From DATAEK01 sp036258055 (GTDB lineage Bacteria > Acidobacteriota > Vicinamibacteria > Vicinamibacterales > 2-12-FULL-66-21), in the NCBI GenBank assembly GCA_036258055.1, contig DATAEK010000086.1:1-25713 (forward strand): a stretch of DNA of 25,713 nt. Reading direction: 5' to 3'. Below the pieces are notes generated by a model that was given only the letters and a program-made list of their open reading frames with translations, did no database searches and had not been told where the DNA came from. The position numbers and the translations under genes are program-made. Position 1 is the first letter of the stretch; every line of letters begins with the position of its first letter. This document shows, piece after piece, positions 6,277 through 13,751 of this stretch.

Positions 6277-8892
6277 TCAGCGCGCCGCCGACAACGGGCT
6301 GCTTTCCTGCGGCACGCCGGCCAGCGGGAGGGTGAACACAAACGTCGCGCCTGCCTGCGAATCCCGCTCGACGTGAATGACGCCGCCGTGCGCCTCGACA
6401 ATCGATCGGGCGATCGGCAGCCCCATGCCCATTCCATCTTCCTTCGTCGTGTAGAAGGGCTCGAACACGATCTCCTCGGCGTCGACTGGCAGGCCGGGGC
6501 CGGAATCGCGCACGCTGACCTCGACGACATGATTGGCCTGGGCGCGGCACCGCACGACGATGGTCGCCGCGCGTGCCTCCTGGCCGCTCATCGCGTCGAG
6601 CCCGTTGTGGAGGAGGTTCAGGATCACCTGCTGTATCTGGACGCGGTCGCCGCGCACGACGACCGCGTCGGATTCGAAGTCCAGCAGAATCGTGACGCCA
6701 CGGCTCAGGGCCTCGCTGCTCACGAGATCGGCGACGTCGCGGATCGCGCGAACGAGATCCACCTGCGTCATCTCGAGCTCCCCCTTGTGCAACAGGTCTC
6801 TGACCCGCTGGATCACGTCGCTGGCGCGGCGGTCGTCGCGGACGATGTCGATGAGAATCTCTCGCACTTCGGCGAGGTCGGGCTCATCGCTGGCCAAGAT
6901 CCGGCGCGCGGCGTGCGCGTTGGTCATGATCGCGGTCAGCGGCTGATTGAGCTGATGGGCCAGCGACGCGGTCAGCTCCCCGACGGTCGCCACGCGCGCA
7001 ACGTGCGCCAGTGCCTGTCGGCTGCGATGCGCTTCGAGCTCCGCCCGGCGGAGATCGCTGATGTCGGAACGGGTGACCACGGCGCCGCGCTCGGGACGGT
7101 TCAGCGGAACCACCAGGATCGACCACCAGCACGGAACGCCGTCAGCATCGGACCGGTGCTCGATCACGAAGATGTCCTGCGTCCCGGCGATCACGGCGCT
7201 GACACCGCTCGCGATCTCCTCCGCCACGGAGTTGCCATTCTGTGCCGCGCCACGGCACGCGTCGAGCAGGTTGTCGCCGACCTGAATCGGCGCATCGCCG
7301 CCGAGAGACGCGTGACGCGTCCAGCTTTCATTGACGGCGAGGACGAGTCCGTTGCGATCCACGACCGCCACACCGCTCGTCAGGGATCGCAGGATCGCCG
7401 ACTTCATCAACTCGCTCGCGCGCAGCGCGTCCTCGGTCAGTTTGCGGGCCAGCGCATTCGACAGCACCTCGGCGACGATCCGCACGTTCGCCTGGTCCTC
7501 GGCGGACCACGCCACAACCTCGCGGTACCCGAAGACCAGGGCGCCGAGCGGCCTGCCTCCGGGCATCAGCGGCACGACGTACCCCGATCGCAAGGCGAAC
7601 TCGGCGAGCAACGCTGGCCTCACGACGGTCTCGATCGGTCTGACCGCGTCTCCCGTCAGAGTTGGCGATCCGTGAGGGAAGAGTCGATCGACGCCGAGCG
7701 GTGTACCGCGCTCCGCGTTCGTGGGGAGTGGCGCACCAAACGCCGCCTGCGTCCACGAAGCGACAAGCGTACCGCCATCCTTCGCGTCGGCGGTCGTCAG
7801 AAGCAGCGCACAGTCGGCATCGAAGAACGCGCCGATCCGGCCGAGCGACGCGTCGAAGGCGGGCTCGATGCGATCGCTCGGGAACTGCATGAACGCCCTC
7901 GCCATTCGCGACAGCAGCTCTTCGAAGCCGAGCCGCTCACCCAGTGAGTGCTGCGTCTGGCGGCGTTCCTCGATCAACGTCGCCAGCCACATCAGGGTCG
8001 TCGCCACGAGAATCAGCGAAATCGTCACGGCCGGAGTTGTCGTGTTGGGGTCCATCGACTCGAATGGGCCGTGGCCGTGCGCAACGGCCCACGCGGTCAT
8101 CACGCTCGTCGTCAGGAGGGCGACTGATATTCCCGTCGGGCCAAACCGGACGGCTGCCCAGAGAAGAAACGGCAACTGCACGGCCAGGGGCGTCCGCAGG
8201 TAGACGGCCCGCAGCGGGGACGTCAGTCCGAGGTCGGCGTTGAGCGCGAGGAGCCCGGTCGCCAGGAAGCCGACGCCCAGCGCTGCGGCTTCCACGCTCC
8301 GGAGAACAGGACCGCGCCGAAGCCAGCGCGGAATGCCGGTGACGACGCCGACGACAGCAGGAACGATGACGAGCTCGGCGAGGATGTTGGCGAACAGCCG
8401 GTGACGCCACACGTCCCAGTAGGGCTCGCCGCGCGCCCAGGTCACGGCCGCCGCATCCACGAACGACGAGATCAACGGCGCGGCAATTCCCGCGGCGACG
8501 ACGAGGGCGGCGAGCCGGCGCGGTGTGTCGAAGCGCGATGGCGAATCGCTCAACAGACGAACGCCCCCCGCCGCGATCACCGCCTCGAGGCTGTTCGTGA
8601 CGAAGAGTGCCAACACGAGCGCCAACGGCCAGTCGGTCTGGAGCTCGACGACCAGGTGCGCGGGCAGCGCGGCCAGCAAGACAATCGGCCAGCGTCGTGG
8701 TTCCACCAGCAGCAGGGCCGCGGCGAGGAGCGCGTTGGGCGGCCAGAGGATCGACGGCGTCGCGGGGGGCAGGCGCAGCTGCATTCCCAGCAGCGAGCCC
8801 AGGTAGTAGGCGACGCACACACCGAGCAACAGCGCCGGTAAGGCGACGCGCGTGCTCGCTTCTTGTCCGCTGTCCATTCGCACGGCGCTCAT
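6277..8892 (-). CDS. MASE1-GAF-PAS sensor histidine kinase, orphan
   Basis: Encodes 871 residues from ATG 8892, preceded by CGGGGTGAT; an in-frame TTG at 8898 is an alternative. Residues 15-310 hold eight or so membrane segments with the MASE1 signature near residue 46 (TPSILWPPNALLAAALLL). A GAF-like domain covers about 325-485 and a PAS-like domain about 495-620. HisKA follows with the phospho-acceptor in LAHQLNQPLT (His646). The HATPase has an N box (LLHNGLDAM, Asn763), G1 (DSGPGLP, from Asp796) and G2 (GMGMGLPIA). The kinase should autophosphorylate in response to a membrane or cytosolic signal and pass phosphate to a regulator, but no response regulator is encoded here. The residue after the phospho-acceptor is Gln rather than the usual Glu. 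Architecture is clear; signal and partner are unknown. Confidence 0.92.
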   Translation of the reverse strand: MSAVRMDSGQEASTRVALPALLLGVCVAYYLGSLLGMQLRLPPATPSILWPPNALLAAALLLVEPRRWPIVLLAALPAHLVVELQTDWPLALVLALFVTNSLEAVIAAGGVRLLSDSPSRFDTPRRLAALVVAAGIAAPLISSFVDAAAVTWARGEPYWDVWRHRLFANILAELVIVPAVVGVVTGIPRWLRRGPVLRSVEAAALGVGFLATGLLALNADLGLTSPLRAVYLRTPLAVQLPFLLWAAVRFGPTGISVALLTTSVMTAWAVAHGHGPFESMDPNTTTPAVTISLILVATTLMWLATLIEERRQTQHSLGERLGFEELLSRMARAFMQFPSDRIEPAFDASLGRIGAFFDADCALLLTTADAKDGGTLVASWTQAAFGAPLPTNAERGTPLGVDRLFPHGSPTLTGDAVRPIETVVRPALLAEFALRSGYVVPLMPGGRPLGALVFGYREVVAWSAEDQANVRIVAEVLSNALARKLTEDALRASELMKSAILRSLTSGVAVVDRNGLVLAVNESWTRHASLGGDAPIQVGDNLLDACRGAAQNGNSVAEEIASGVSAVIAGTQDIFVIEHRSDADGVPCWWSILVVPLNRPERGAVVTRSDISDLRRAELEAHRSRQALAHVARVATVGELTASLAHQLNQPLTAIMTNAHAARRILASDEPDLAEVREILIDIVRDDRRASDVIQRVRDLLHKGELEMTQVDLVRAIRDVADLVSSEALSRGVTILLDFESDAVVVRGDRVQIQQVILNLLHNGLDAMSGQEARAATIVVRCRAQANHVVEVSVRDSGPGLPVDAEEIVFEPFYTTKEDGMGMGLPIARSIVEAHGGVIHVERDSQAGATFVFTLPLAGVPQESSPLSAAR

Positions 8893-9016
8893 GTGCAATC
8901 ACCCCGGCGCATCGAAAAACGGTTGTGCTTCATGTGCACGCAGCTCGGTCCGCCGGACGCGTATTCTAATGGACTGCCTCGTCGAGAATCACCACCCCTG
9001 TAGCGCTGCCGTCCCA

Positions 9017-9859
9017 CTACCCGCCGGCGCCGCGCATCAGTGCCGCCCAGGGAACCTCGGAGTAGAACAACACCACGATGAAGACCGCCACGTAGATCCG
9101 CCGGAGCGCCGGCCAGTCGTCGTGGATCAACGCCAGCCCCATCACGACCAGGAGCCAGCCGAAGCCGGCGACAGGGGCGAGCGCGTAGGTGACGAGGCAG
9201 AACGTCAACAGCAGGACGTGACGGATGATGTCGCGCCGCCACGACGGCAGGAGCATCGCCAGAGCCACCGCAGATTCGAGAAACAGGCCACCCCATGTGG
9301 CCATGGCTGCGAGCCGCCGCAGTTGCGGCGTTTCCACGATCTCCGGCGGCGTCAGCAATTGCGCACCGTCGGGAAGGGGTTGCAGTGCCTGCTGATCGTG
9401 CGCGAGCTGCTCCGGCGTCAGCCGGCCGATGAGGAGCGCCGCGTCGCTGAAGCGGGGATCGGTGAGAAGCGTCACGCGAAAGAATCGCCCGTCGACGTAG
9501 TCCGGCGAGAGCACGGCCTTCCAGAGCACGGCGAATGCGAACGCCAAGCCAAGCAGCCACCGGCTTGAACGCGCCAGGACCTCTTCGCGATTCTCGTGCG
9601 GGAGCGCGAGCGCGATCGCCAGGCACCAGTAAACGAGCAGGTAGATGTGATTGTCGGAGAGCGGCCAGTCGTCGGCGATCCGCGTCGCAATCAGGATTGC
9701 GAGAATGCCCCAGGTGAGCGGCGCGCGCAGCACGCGGCCTGACAACAGCACGAGGACCGCGATCGCCAGGACGCCCGGACGGACGAACCAGGGCCCTGCG
9801 GGCCTCAGGAGCAGGGCAATCGCGGTGAGACGGAGGGGCGTCTCGAGGCCTTCGATCAC
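9017..9859 (-). CDS. Multi-pass membrane protein, HTTM-like
   Basis: Encodes 280 residues with about seven membrane segments (LAIAVLVLLSG, WGILAILIAT, IYLLVYWCLAIALAL, LLGLAFAFAVLW, LFLESAVALAMLL, VLLLTFCLVTYALAPV, IYVAVFIVVLFY). A soluble region of about 60 residues (FSDAALLIGRLTPEQLAHDQ onward) sits in the middle. The GLFLESAVALAMLLP and ALAPVAGFGWLLVVMGLAL patterns recall HTTM or vitamin-K-carboxylase-like membrane proteins, but the catalytic features of gamma-carboxylases are not evident. The GTG start at 9859 overlaps the TGA of the upstream remnant by 4 bases (GTGA), which implies translational coupling to a gene that is now truncated. The small protein at 10575 is probably the functional partner, as both are membrane-linked and in the same transcript. 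Function unknown. Confidence 0.75.
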   Translation of the reverse strand: MIEGLETPLRLTAIALLLRPAGPWFVRPGVLAIAVLVLLSGRVLRAPLTWGILAILIATRIADDWPLSDNHIYLLVYWCLAIALALPHENREEVLARSSRWLLGLAFAFAVLWKAVLSPDYVDGRFFRVTLLTDPRFSDAALLIGRLTPEQLAHDQQALQPLPDGAQLLTPPEIVETPQLRRLAAMATWGGLFLESAVALAMLLPSWRRDIIRHVLLLTFCLVTYALAPVAGFGWLLVVMGLALIHDDWPALRRIYVAVFIVVLFYSEVPWAALMRGAGG

Positions 9860-10125
9860 TTCCGCGGAAAGAGAAGAGAAACGATCAATTTCAGTTGATA
9901 CGCGGCCGTCCCGTCAGGCCGCTCGACATTGTAGTAGTACTGCACACCCAGGCTCATGGGCCGCGTCCCCAGCACGGTCACGCGCGAGATCCCGAGGCCC
10001 AGCGGCACCGTCCATTCCTGACCGCTTGGCGCCTCCCAGTTCGCCGTGATCACCGGCGACAACCCGATCGACCACCCCTTGCCGAAGTTCCAGTTCACGA
10101 ATGGCTGGAGCAGGAACTGGCACTG
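9856..10125 (-). pseudogene. Remnant of outer-membrane transporter-like protein (C-terminal about 90 residues)
   Basis: The minus-strand frame reads QFLLQPFVNWNFGKGW, then SPVITANWEAPSGQEWTVPL, then QYYYNVERPDG, ending LLFPRK. This matches, from memory, the C-terminal end of a roughly 300-residue outer-membrane family often annotated as 'transporter' or 'neuromedin U'; the terminal aromatic-rich strands and final FP(R)K are typical. The frame is closed upstream by TGA 10126-10128, which is also the stop codon of the preceding gene in the same frame. A GTG at 10098 could start an 80-residue peptide, but it would be only a fragment of a barrel. The signal peptide and about two-thirds of the protein are absent, consistent with a deletion joining the preceding gene to this 3' end. 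Confidence 0.75.
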
Positions 10126-10575
10126 TCACGGCTGGCCAGGGGGATCACCGATCAAGTCTCGAGCCTCGAAGCTCACCTTCCGCAATGGCAGTTCTTCGGT
10201 GTGTAGCGTCGCACGATCGAACTCGGTTTTCCACACCTGGATGGTCACACGTCCGACGGGCCGGTCGTGACGGCGTTCGCGCGCCGCAACTTCCGCGGCC
10301 AGACGCCGGAGCAGCCAGTCGGCGGGACAGTTCACCGCACGGCCGGCGGTCTCCTGCAGCGATTCAGGAATCTCGATGGTTTCAGAGCGCTCGGGCGCGT
10401 CGACGACGACCGATATCCGGCGAAACGCCCCGTGGTCGAGCGTCGAGAACATCCCGAATCCCCCGCCTTTCCACGGCGTGAGGTTCGCGGTGCGGGCCAG
10501 CACCAGCTGACCGCACGCGATGATGCCGAGCAGCACCGCGGGCAGCGCTTCCGCCCAGCGGGCGCTCACACGCAT
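10126..10575 (-). CDS. Small membrane-anchored protein, function unknown
   Basis: Encodes 149 residues. ATG 10575 is chosen because GGAGGA lies 7 bases upstream and the product then starts with a short basic n-region and one hydrophobic segment (LPAVLLGIIACGQLVLA), a signal anchor or uncleaved signal. The rest is soluble, with a conserved-looking WKGGGFGMFSTLD stretch (about residues 40-52) just outside the membrane, followed by strands and a helix with many Arg and Glu. I recall such GGGFGMFST proteins next to multi-pass HTTM-like proteins, which fits the gene at 9859. It ends at TGA 10126. Because the remnant after the stop is in the same frame, the true C-terminus may have been altered by the deletion. 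Function unknown. Confidence 0.7.
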   Translation of the reverse strand: MRVSARWAEALPAVLLGIIACGQLVLARTANLTPWKGGGFGMFSTLDHGAFRRISVVVDAPERSETIEIPESLQETAGRAVNCPADWLLRRLAAEVAARERRHDRPVGRVTIQVWKTEFDRATLHTEELPLRKVSFEARDLIGDPPGQP

Positions 10576-10588
10576 CTCTGATCCTCCG

Positions 10589-10747
10589 TCAGTGAAGCAC
10601 GACGACCTGGTAGCCCGTTGCGACGCGCTGATAGTACGTCGTTCCGCACTGAGTATAGGCAACGTTGCCGACGCGAACCGATTTGCAACCTGTTGGCAGC
10701 GTGGCGATGACGGCGCCCACCGGCGGATTCACGACCTGCGTGCTGTC
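10589..10747 (-). pseudogene. Remnant of a DUF6515-like periplasmic protein (C-terminal end)
   Basis: A minus-strand frame too short for routine gene calling reads NPPVGAVIATLPTGC, then VGNVAYTQCGTTYYQRVATG, then YQVVVLH and TGA (10589-10591). This is the typical end of small secreted proteins with an APPVG, LP-G and YY(Q/R) pattern (DUF6515-like, by memory). No in-frame ATG or plausible signal peptide exists upstream; a GTG at 10732 would give only 47 residues. The TGA lies 13 bases before the start of the next gene, and that gene's GGAGGA site falls in between, so the two were once arranged as an operon. The 5' part is lost or was scrambled. Confidence 0.6.
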
Positions 10748-11055
10748 ATGCCTTCCCTGCTCTCCAAATTGCGCGCCAGTGGGAGCATGGCGTTGTGGCG
10801 TGTTCCCTGACGAACCGGGGTGCCGTCCTGCGGCATGCCATGGCAGCCGCGAGATGTCGCGGCTAGTGGATCGTGACTGTCTGCGCAGCCTCCGGCATCG
10901 CCCGAGGCTCAGTCAGGCGGCGGACAGGAGGATTCTTTCGGGCCGAAGGTCACGAATTTGCGACACGTACCACGACCGCTCGCGGCCGCGAAGCAGGTCA
11001 GGGCCTTATACACCAGGCCTGCTGGCGGATCTCTGAGGGAACAACCGTTGCTAGG
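10748..11055. other. Intergenic stretch with no supported gene
   Basis: About 300 bases between the remnant and the ABM-domain gene. No frame shows protein-like composition. A bulged hairpin is visible near 10997-11020 (AGGGCCT, TATACACC loop, AGGCCT). The embedded TATACA could be a -10 element for the plus-strand gene, but no convincing -35 element is present. Confidence 0.4.
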
Positions 11056-11397
11056 ATGCAAGGCTCGCCAATGCTGCTCGCGTCACTCAACTTCAGGGTG
11101 CAGCCGTACAAGAAGGCCGAAGCGCTCAGCGCCGTCGACGCCCTCGTGCAGCGGATGCGGCTGACCTCGGGATGCGCTCGAAGCCGCGTTCTGAACGATA
11201 TGGACGACGCCTATGCGTTCATGATTGCGTCCGAGTGGGCTGAGCCGGCCGCAGCCGAAGCGTTCTTCGCCTCTCGCGAGTTCCAGATCTTCCTCGGAAT
11301 TCGCATTCTGCTTCGCGACGAGCCGCTGATCGTCCTGGACGATATCAGGAGCCGCATCACGCGCCTCATGCGAGCCGAAGGATCGGCCTTTGGCTGA
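11056..11397 (+). CDS. ABM-fold (YgiN-like) monooxygenase-domain protein
   Basis: Encodes 113 residues from ATG 11056; ATG 11071 (MLLASLNF) is an equally plausible start with AGG seven bases upstream. The sequence follows the antibiotic-biosynthesis-monooxygenase pattern: a first beta-strand (LASLNFRVQP), a helix (KAEALSAVDALVQRMR), a turn with TSGCARSRVLND, a strand with AFMIASEW and a final helix (AAEAFFASREFQIF). The family includes heme-degrading enzymes, quinol monooxygenases and many small dimeric proteins of unknown role, so no reaction can be assigned. Conserved catalytic residues are not evident by eye. It is convergent with the enhancer-binding protein gene, with only 10 bases between stop codons and no terminator visible. 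Confidence 0.75.
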   Translation: MQGSPMLLASLNFRVQPYKKAEALSAVDALVQRMRLTSGCARSRVLNDMDDAYAFMIASEWAEPAAAEAFFASREFQIFLGIRILLRDEPLIVLDDIRSRITRLMRAEGSAFG

Positions 11398-11407
11398 GCG
11401 CGGGTGT

Positions 11408-12433
11408 TCAGCGCGGCCTGCCGATCCCGAGCTTGAGCATGCGGCTGCGCAGCGTGCTCGGCTTCAGTCCGAGCAGGTGCGCGGCGCCGCCGACGCCTTC
11501 GATGCGCCAGCGGGTCGTCTCGAGCACGCTCGTGATGTGACGGCGTTCGACGTCCACCAGCGTGACGAGCTCGGTGAGCGACTTCGACTCGGGCGCAGGC
11601 ATCCAGGCGTCACCGATCGTCAGCGTCGTCCCGGGTGACAGGATGATCGCGCGCTGCAGCACGTTTTCGAGCTCGCGGATGTTGCCCGGCCAGTCATAGC
11701 TCTCCAGCGTGTGCATCGCGGCCGCCGGGATGGTGTCGATCGGTTTGTGCAGCGCCCTCGACAGCCGCCGGACGAGATGCCGGACGAGGACCGGGATGTC
11801 GCTCGTGCGATCCCGCAGCGAGGGCACGGTGATCGGAAACACGTTGAGGCGATAGTACAAGTCGCGGCGGAATCGTCCGTGCTGTACATCGTCGGCGAGA
11901 TCGCGATTGGTCGCCGCAATCACCCGGACGTCCACGTCGACTGTCCGCGGGCTACCCAGGCGTTCGAGCTGTCCTTCCTGAAGCACGCGCAGCAGCTTCG
12001 GCTGGACTTCGAGCGGCAACTCGCCGATCTCGTCGAGCAGCAGGGTCCCCTTGTTGGCCAGCTCGAAACGACCGATCTGCGAGGCGTGCGCGCCGGTGAA
12101 CGCTCCGCGCTCACGGCCAAACAGTTCGCTTTCGATCAGATTCGCAGGCAGCGCCGCGCAGTTCACGACGACCAGCGGTCGCGCGCGGCGAGGGCTGCGT
12201 CGGTGAATGGCGCGCGCGAGCAGCTCCTTACCGGTGCCGGTCTCTCCCAGCAACAGCACGGTGGCGGTGGTGGCGGCGACCTGATCGACGCGCGACATGA
12301 CGTAGCGCAGCACGTCGCTCTCGCCGACGATCAGATCCTCGTCGACATCAGGCAACGGCAACGCCGGGTCGGTGCGTGGTATGACGGCCGCACCCGACAG
12401 TTCACGATCGTAGGGAATCGTTGAAAAGGTCAC
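11408..12433 (-). CDS. Sigma-54 enhancer-binding protein lacking a sensory domain (PspF-like layout)
   Basis: Encodes 341 residues. GTG 12433 is chosen because GGAGGG sits 7 bases upstream; the longer open frame lacks sense. After about 35 linker residues the AAA+ domain begins: Walker A GETGTGKE (63-70), the sigma-54 contact loop GAFTGA (110-115), Walker B LLLDEI (131-136), and the arginine-finger region around FRRDLYYRLNVFPI. The C-terminal 40 residues form a Fis-type helix-turn-helix (GGAAHLLGLKPSTLRSRMLK). It should hydrolyse ATP to open sigma-54 promoters. No receiver, GAF or PAS domain precedes the AAA+ module, so control must come from expression level or a partner protein, as PspF is held by PspA. 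No target promoter was recognised nearby for this protein. Confidence 0.9.
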   Translation of the reverse strand: MTFSTIPYDRELSGAAVIPRTDPALPLPDVDEDLIVGESDVLRYVMSRVDQVAATTATVLLLGETGTGKELLARAIHRRSPRRARPLVVVNCAALPANLIESELFGRERGAFTGAHASQIGRFELANKGTLLLDEIGELPLEVQPKLLRVLQEGQLERLGSPRTVDVDVRVIAATNRDLADDVQHGRFRRDLYYRLNVFPITVPSLRDRTSDIPVLVRHLVRRLSRALHKPIDTIPAAAMHTLESYDWPGNIRELENVLQRAIILSPGTTLTIGDAWMPAPESKSLTELVTLVDVERRHITSVLETTRWRIEGVGGAAHLLGLKPSTLRSRMLKLGIGRPR

Positions 12434-12678
12434 GGCTATTCCCTCCGGAACGAAAAGGGGCACGCATGCGTGCGTGCGAGGTGACAACCTCCAGGGCTTT
12501 TGCGCGCCGGCTTTCAGAATTTCCCGCCCCACGACGCGCCGCCCGCGGATTATGGTGGACGGCGCCGGTGTGAGCCACGAAACGCCGAACCCTGCGGCAT
12601 TCTTCCGCACACGGGCTCCCGACGCGAAGTTGGATTGCGGTAGGGCGCCGGAAAACAACGGGAGGCGAATCAAGTATC

Positions 12679-12700
12679 GCGGTAGGACGGCGGTAGGACG
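12679..12700. repeat. Two exact copies of an 11-bp unit in an intergenic gap
   Basis: GCGGTAGGACG occurs twice head to tail, with a related GCGGTAGGGCG nearby at about 12636. It sits in the 323-bp space (12434-12756) upstream of the enhancer-binding protein gene. No gene, terminator or convincing promoter was seen in the rest of that gap. Confidence 0.5.
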
Positions 12701-12756
12701 GTGTCAGCCTGGCCGTCGGCTGGACGGCCTGGCCGCCCTATCGTCGACACTCCGCG

Positions 12757-13440
12757 CTAGGTCGTGGGACGGATACCGCGGTCGGGGGCAGCCGGGCGCG
12801 GCCGGCCTGGGTCTTTCGATCGGCGATCGCGCCAGGTGCGAGCATTGCGCGGCCAGGCGACGATGCTCCAGACCGTTCGCCCGGCGCGCACGACGGTCCG
12901 GCCGAGCGCGGCGATCGTCGGGTCGACCTGTCCGTACACTTCGACTGCAGCCGCTTCTCCCGCCGCACGGGCCCGCGCCGTTTCGAACGCGCCGTCGTCA
13001 CGCCGCTGTCTCACCACCGCCGGCTGGTCGGCTGCCAGCGTTCGCAGATCGACGCCGTCGACGAGCTCCGTGACGTGTTCGAGCTCGTGCGCGATGAGCT
13101 CGACGTAGTCACTTCCTGCGGAAATCTGCACCTCGACGATCAAGGCGCCGCTGTCGTAGCGGCGGGCATCCGCGCGCGCCCGCGTGGTCGGCCCGAGCGT
13201 CGTCGTCGCGAGCGCGACGCCGACCCGCACGTTCGGTGCGGCCGCAATCGCCGCGCACTGCCGCCGGAACGTCGGTGACTTCGCCATCAGCGTCGCGGCA
13301 GCCGGCCGCAGCTCCCGCGCTATCTGGATGTTCGCAGGGAGCGCCTGACACCTCGTCGCGATCGGTCGGACGCTGCGCTGCGGCTGCGCGCCGGGAAGAC
13401 TGAGATACACGATGAGCGCAGTCGATACGAACGATGTCAT
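12757..13440 (-). CDS. Secreted HExxH protein, putative metalloprotease-like
   Basis: Encodes 227 residues. ATG 13440 is preferred because AAGGAG lies 6 bases upstream and a hydrophobic secretion signal follows (FVSTALIVYLSLPGA). The middle contains IAHELEHVTELVDG, an exact HExxH (His118, Glu119, His122) as in zincin metalloproteases, after a strand (ALIVEVQISAGS). Glu162 in a downstream helix (ARAAGEAAAVEVYG) is a possible third ligand, as in gluzincins, but the protein is small and the match is by motif only. The C-terminal 40 residues are Arg- and Pro-rich. It is divergent from the GAF-type enhancer-binding protein gene at 13752, and a sigma-54 promoter match faces it, so it is the best candidate target of that regulator. 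The substrate is unknown. Confidence 0.75.
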   Translation of the reverse strand: MTSFVSTALIVYLSLPGAQPQRSVRPIATRCQALPANIQIARELRPAAATLMAKSPTFRRQCAAIAAAPNVRVGVALATTTLGPTTRARADARRYDSGALIVEVQISAGSDYVELIAHELEHVTELVDGVDLRTLAADQPAVVRQRRDDGAFETARARAAGEAAAVEVYGQVDPTIAALGRTVVRAGRTVWSIVAWPRNARTWRDRRSKDPGRPRPAAPDRGIRPTT

Positions 13441-13487
13441 GGGCGGCTCCTTGGAACGACGGAACGCGGACGATGCGTCCACCAGCC

Positions 13488-13503
13488 TGCAAGGTGACCG
13501 CCA
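13488..13503 (-). promoter_or_regulatory. Sigma-54 (-24/-12) promoter candidate for the HExxH gene
   Basis: On the minus strand the sequence reads TGGCGGTCACCTTGCA. The family consensus is TGGCAC-N5-TTGCA; the invariant GG (13501-13502) and GC (13489-13490) are both present with the required 10-base spacing, and the TTGCA half is perfect. The predicted start of transcription is near 13477, leaving a leader of about 37 bases that includes the AAGGAG site of the gene starting at 13440. Confidence 0.6.
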
Positions 13504-13588
13504 CGGATCACCAACGTTGCACTGTGCGCTGTAACTCCAGGCGCAGAATGCGTTTGGCAATCTTCGTCGTGCGGACGTCACGTCACTG

Positions 13589-13609
13589 GATCGACATGTT
13601 TGTCAACGC
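13589..13609. promoter_or_regulatory. Enhancer-type inverted-repeat site, copy 1
   Basis: A 21-bp site with core GACATGTTTGTC (GACA-N4-TGTC inverted repeat). It recurs with a single mismatch at 13715-13735. It is centred about 120 bases upstream of the predicted sigma-54 transcription start, the usual distance for an enhancer-binding protein site. Confidence 0.6.
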
Positions 13610-13714
13610 AGCAGATTCCGGTCCGACAAGATGGAAGGACTTCGAACATTGCCCATCAATCGCCATTGACGACGGGCTGGCGGTGACACAGAATCGAGGC
13701 GTCTGGACTGCTCC

Positions 13715-13735
13715 GATCGACATTTTTGTCAACGC
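13715..13735. promoter_or_regulatory. Enhancer-type inverted-repeat site, copy 2
   Basis: A copy of the 13589 site with core GACATTTTTGTC; 20 of 21 bases are identical and the flanking sequences are not. The copies are 126 bp apart, 12 helical turns at 10.5 bp per turn, so both face the same side of the DNA. This copy ends 16 bases before the regulator's ATG at 13752 and may also control that gene. Confidence 0.6.
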
Positions 13736-13751
13736 GCGATATCACGCACGC

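Noticed and set aside
6157..7947. 596-codon plus-strand open frame opposite the histidine kinase
   Set aside because: It is an antisense shadow in high-GC DNA, with His/Arg/Asp-rich composition and no domain, and it lies entirely over a well-supported kinase gene.
13541..13751. Sigma-54 promoter for the plus-strand regulator at 13752
   Set aside because: TGGC strings at about 13554 and 13678 were checked, but neither has GC at the required 10-base spacing.
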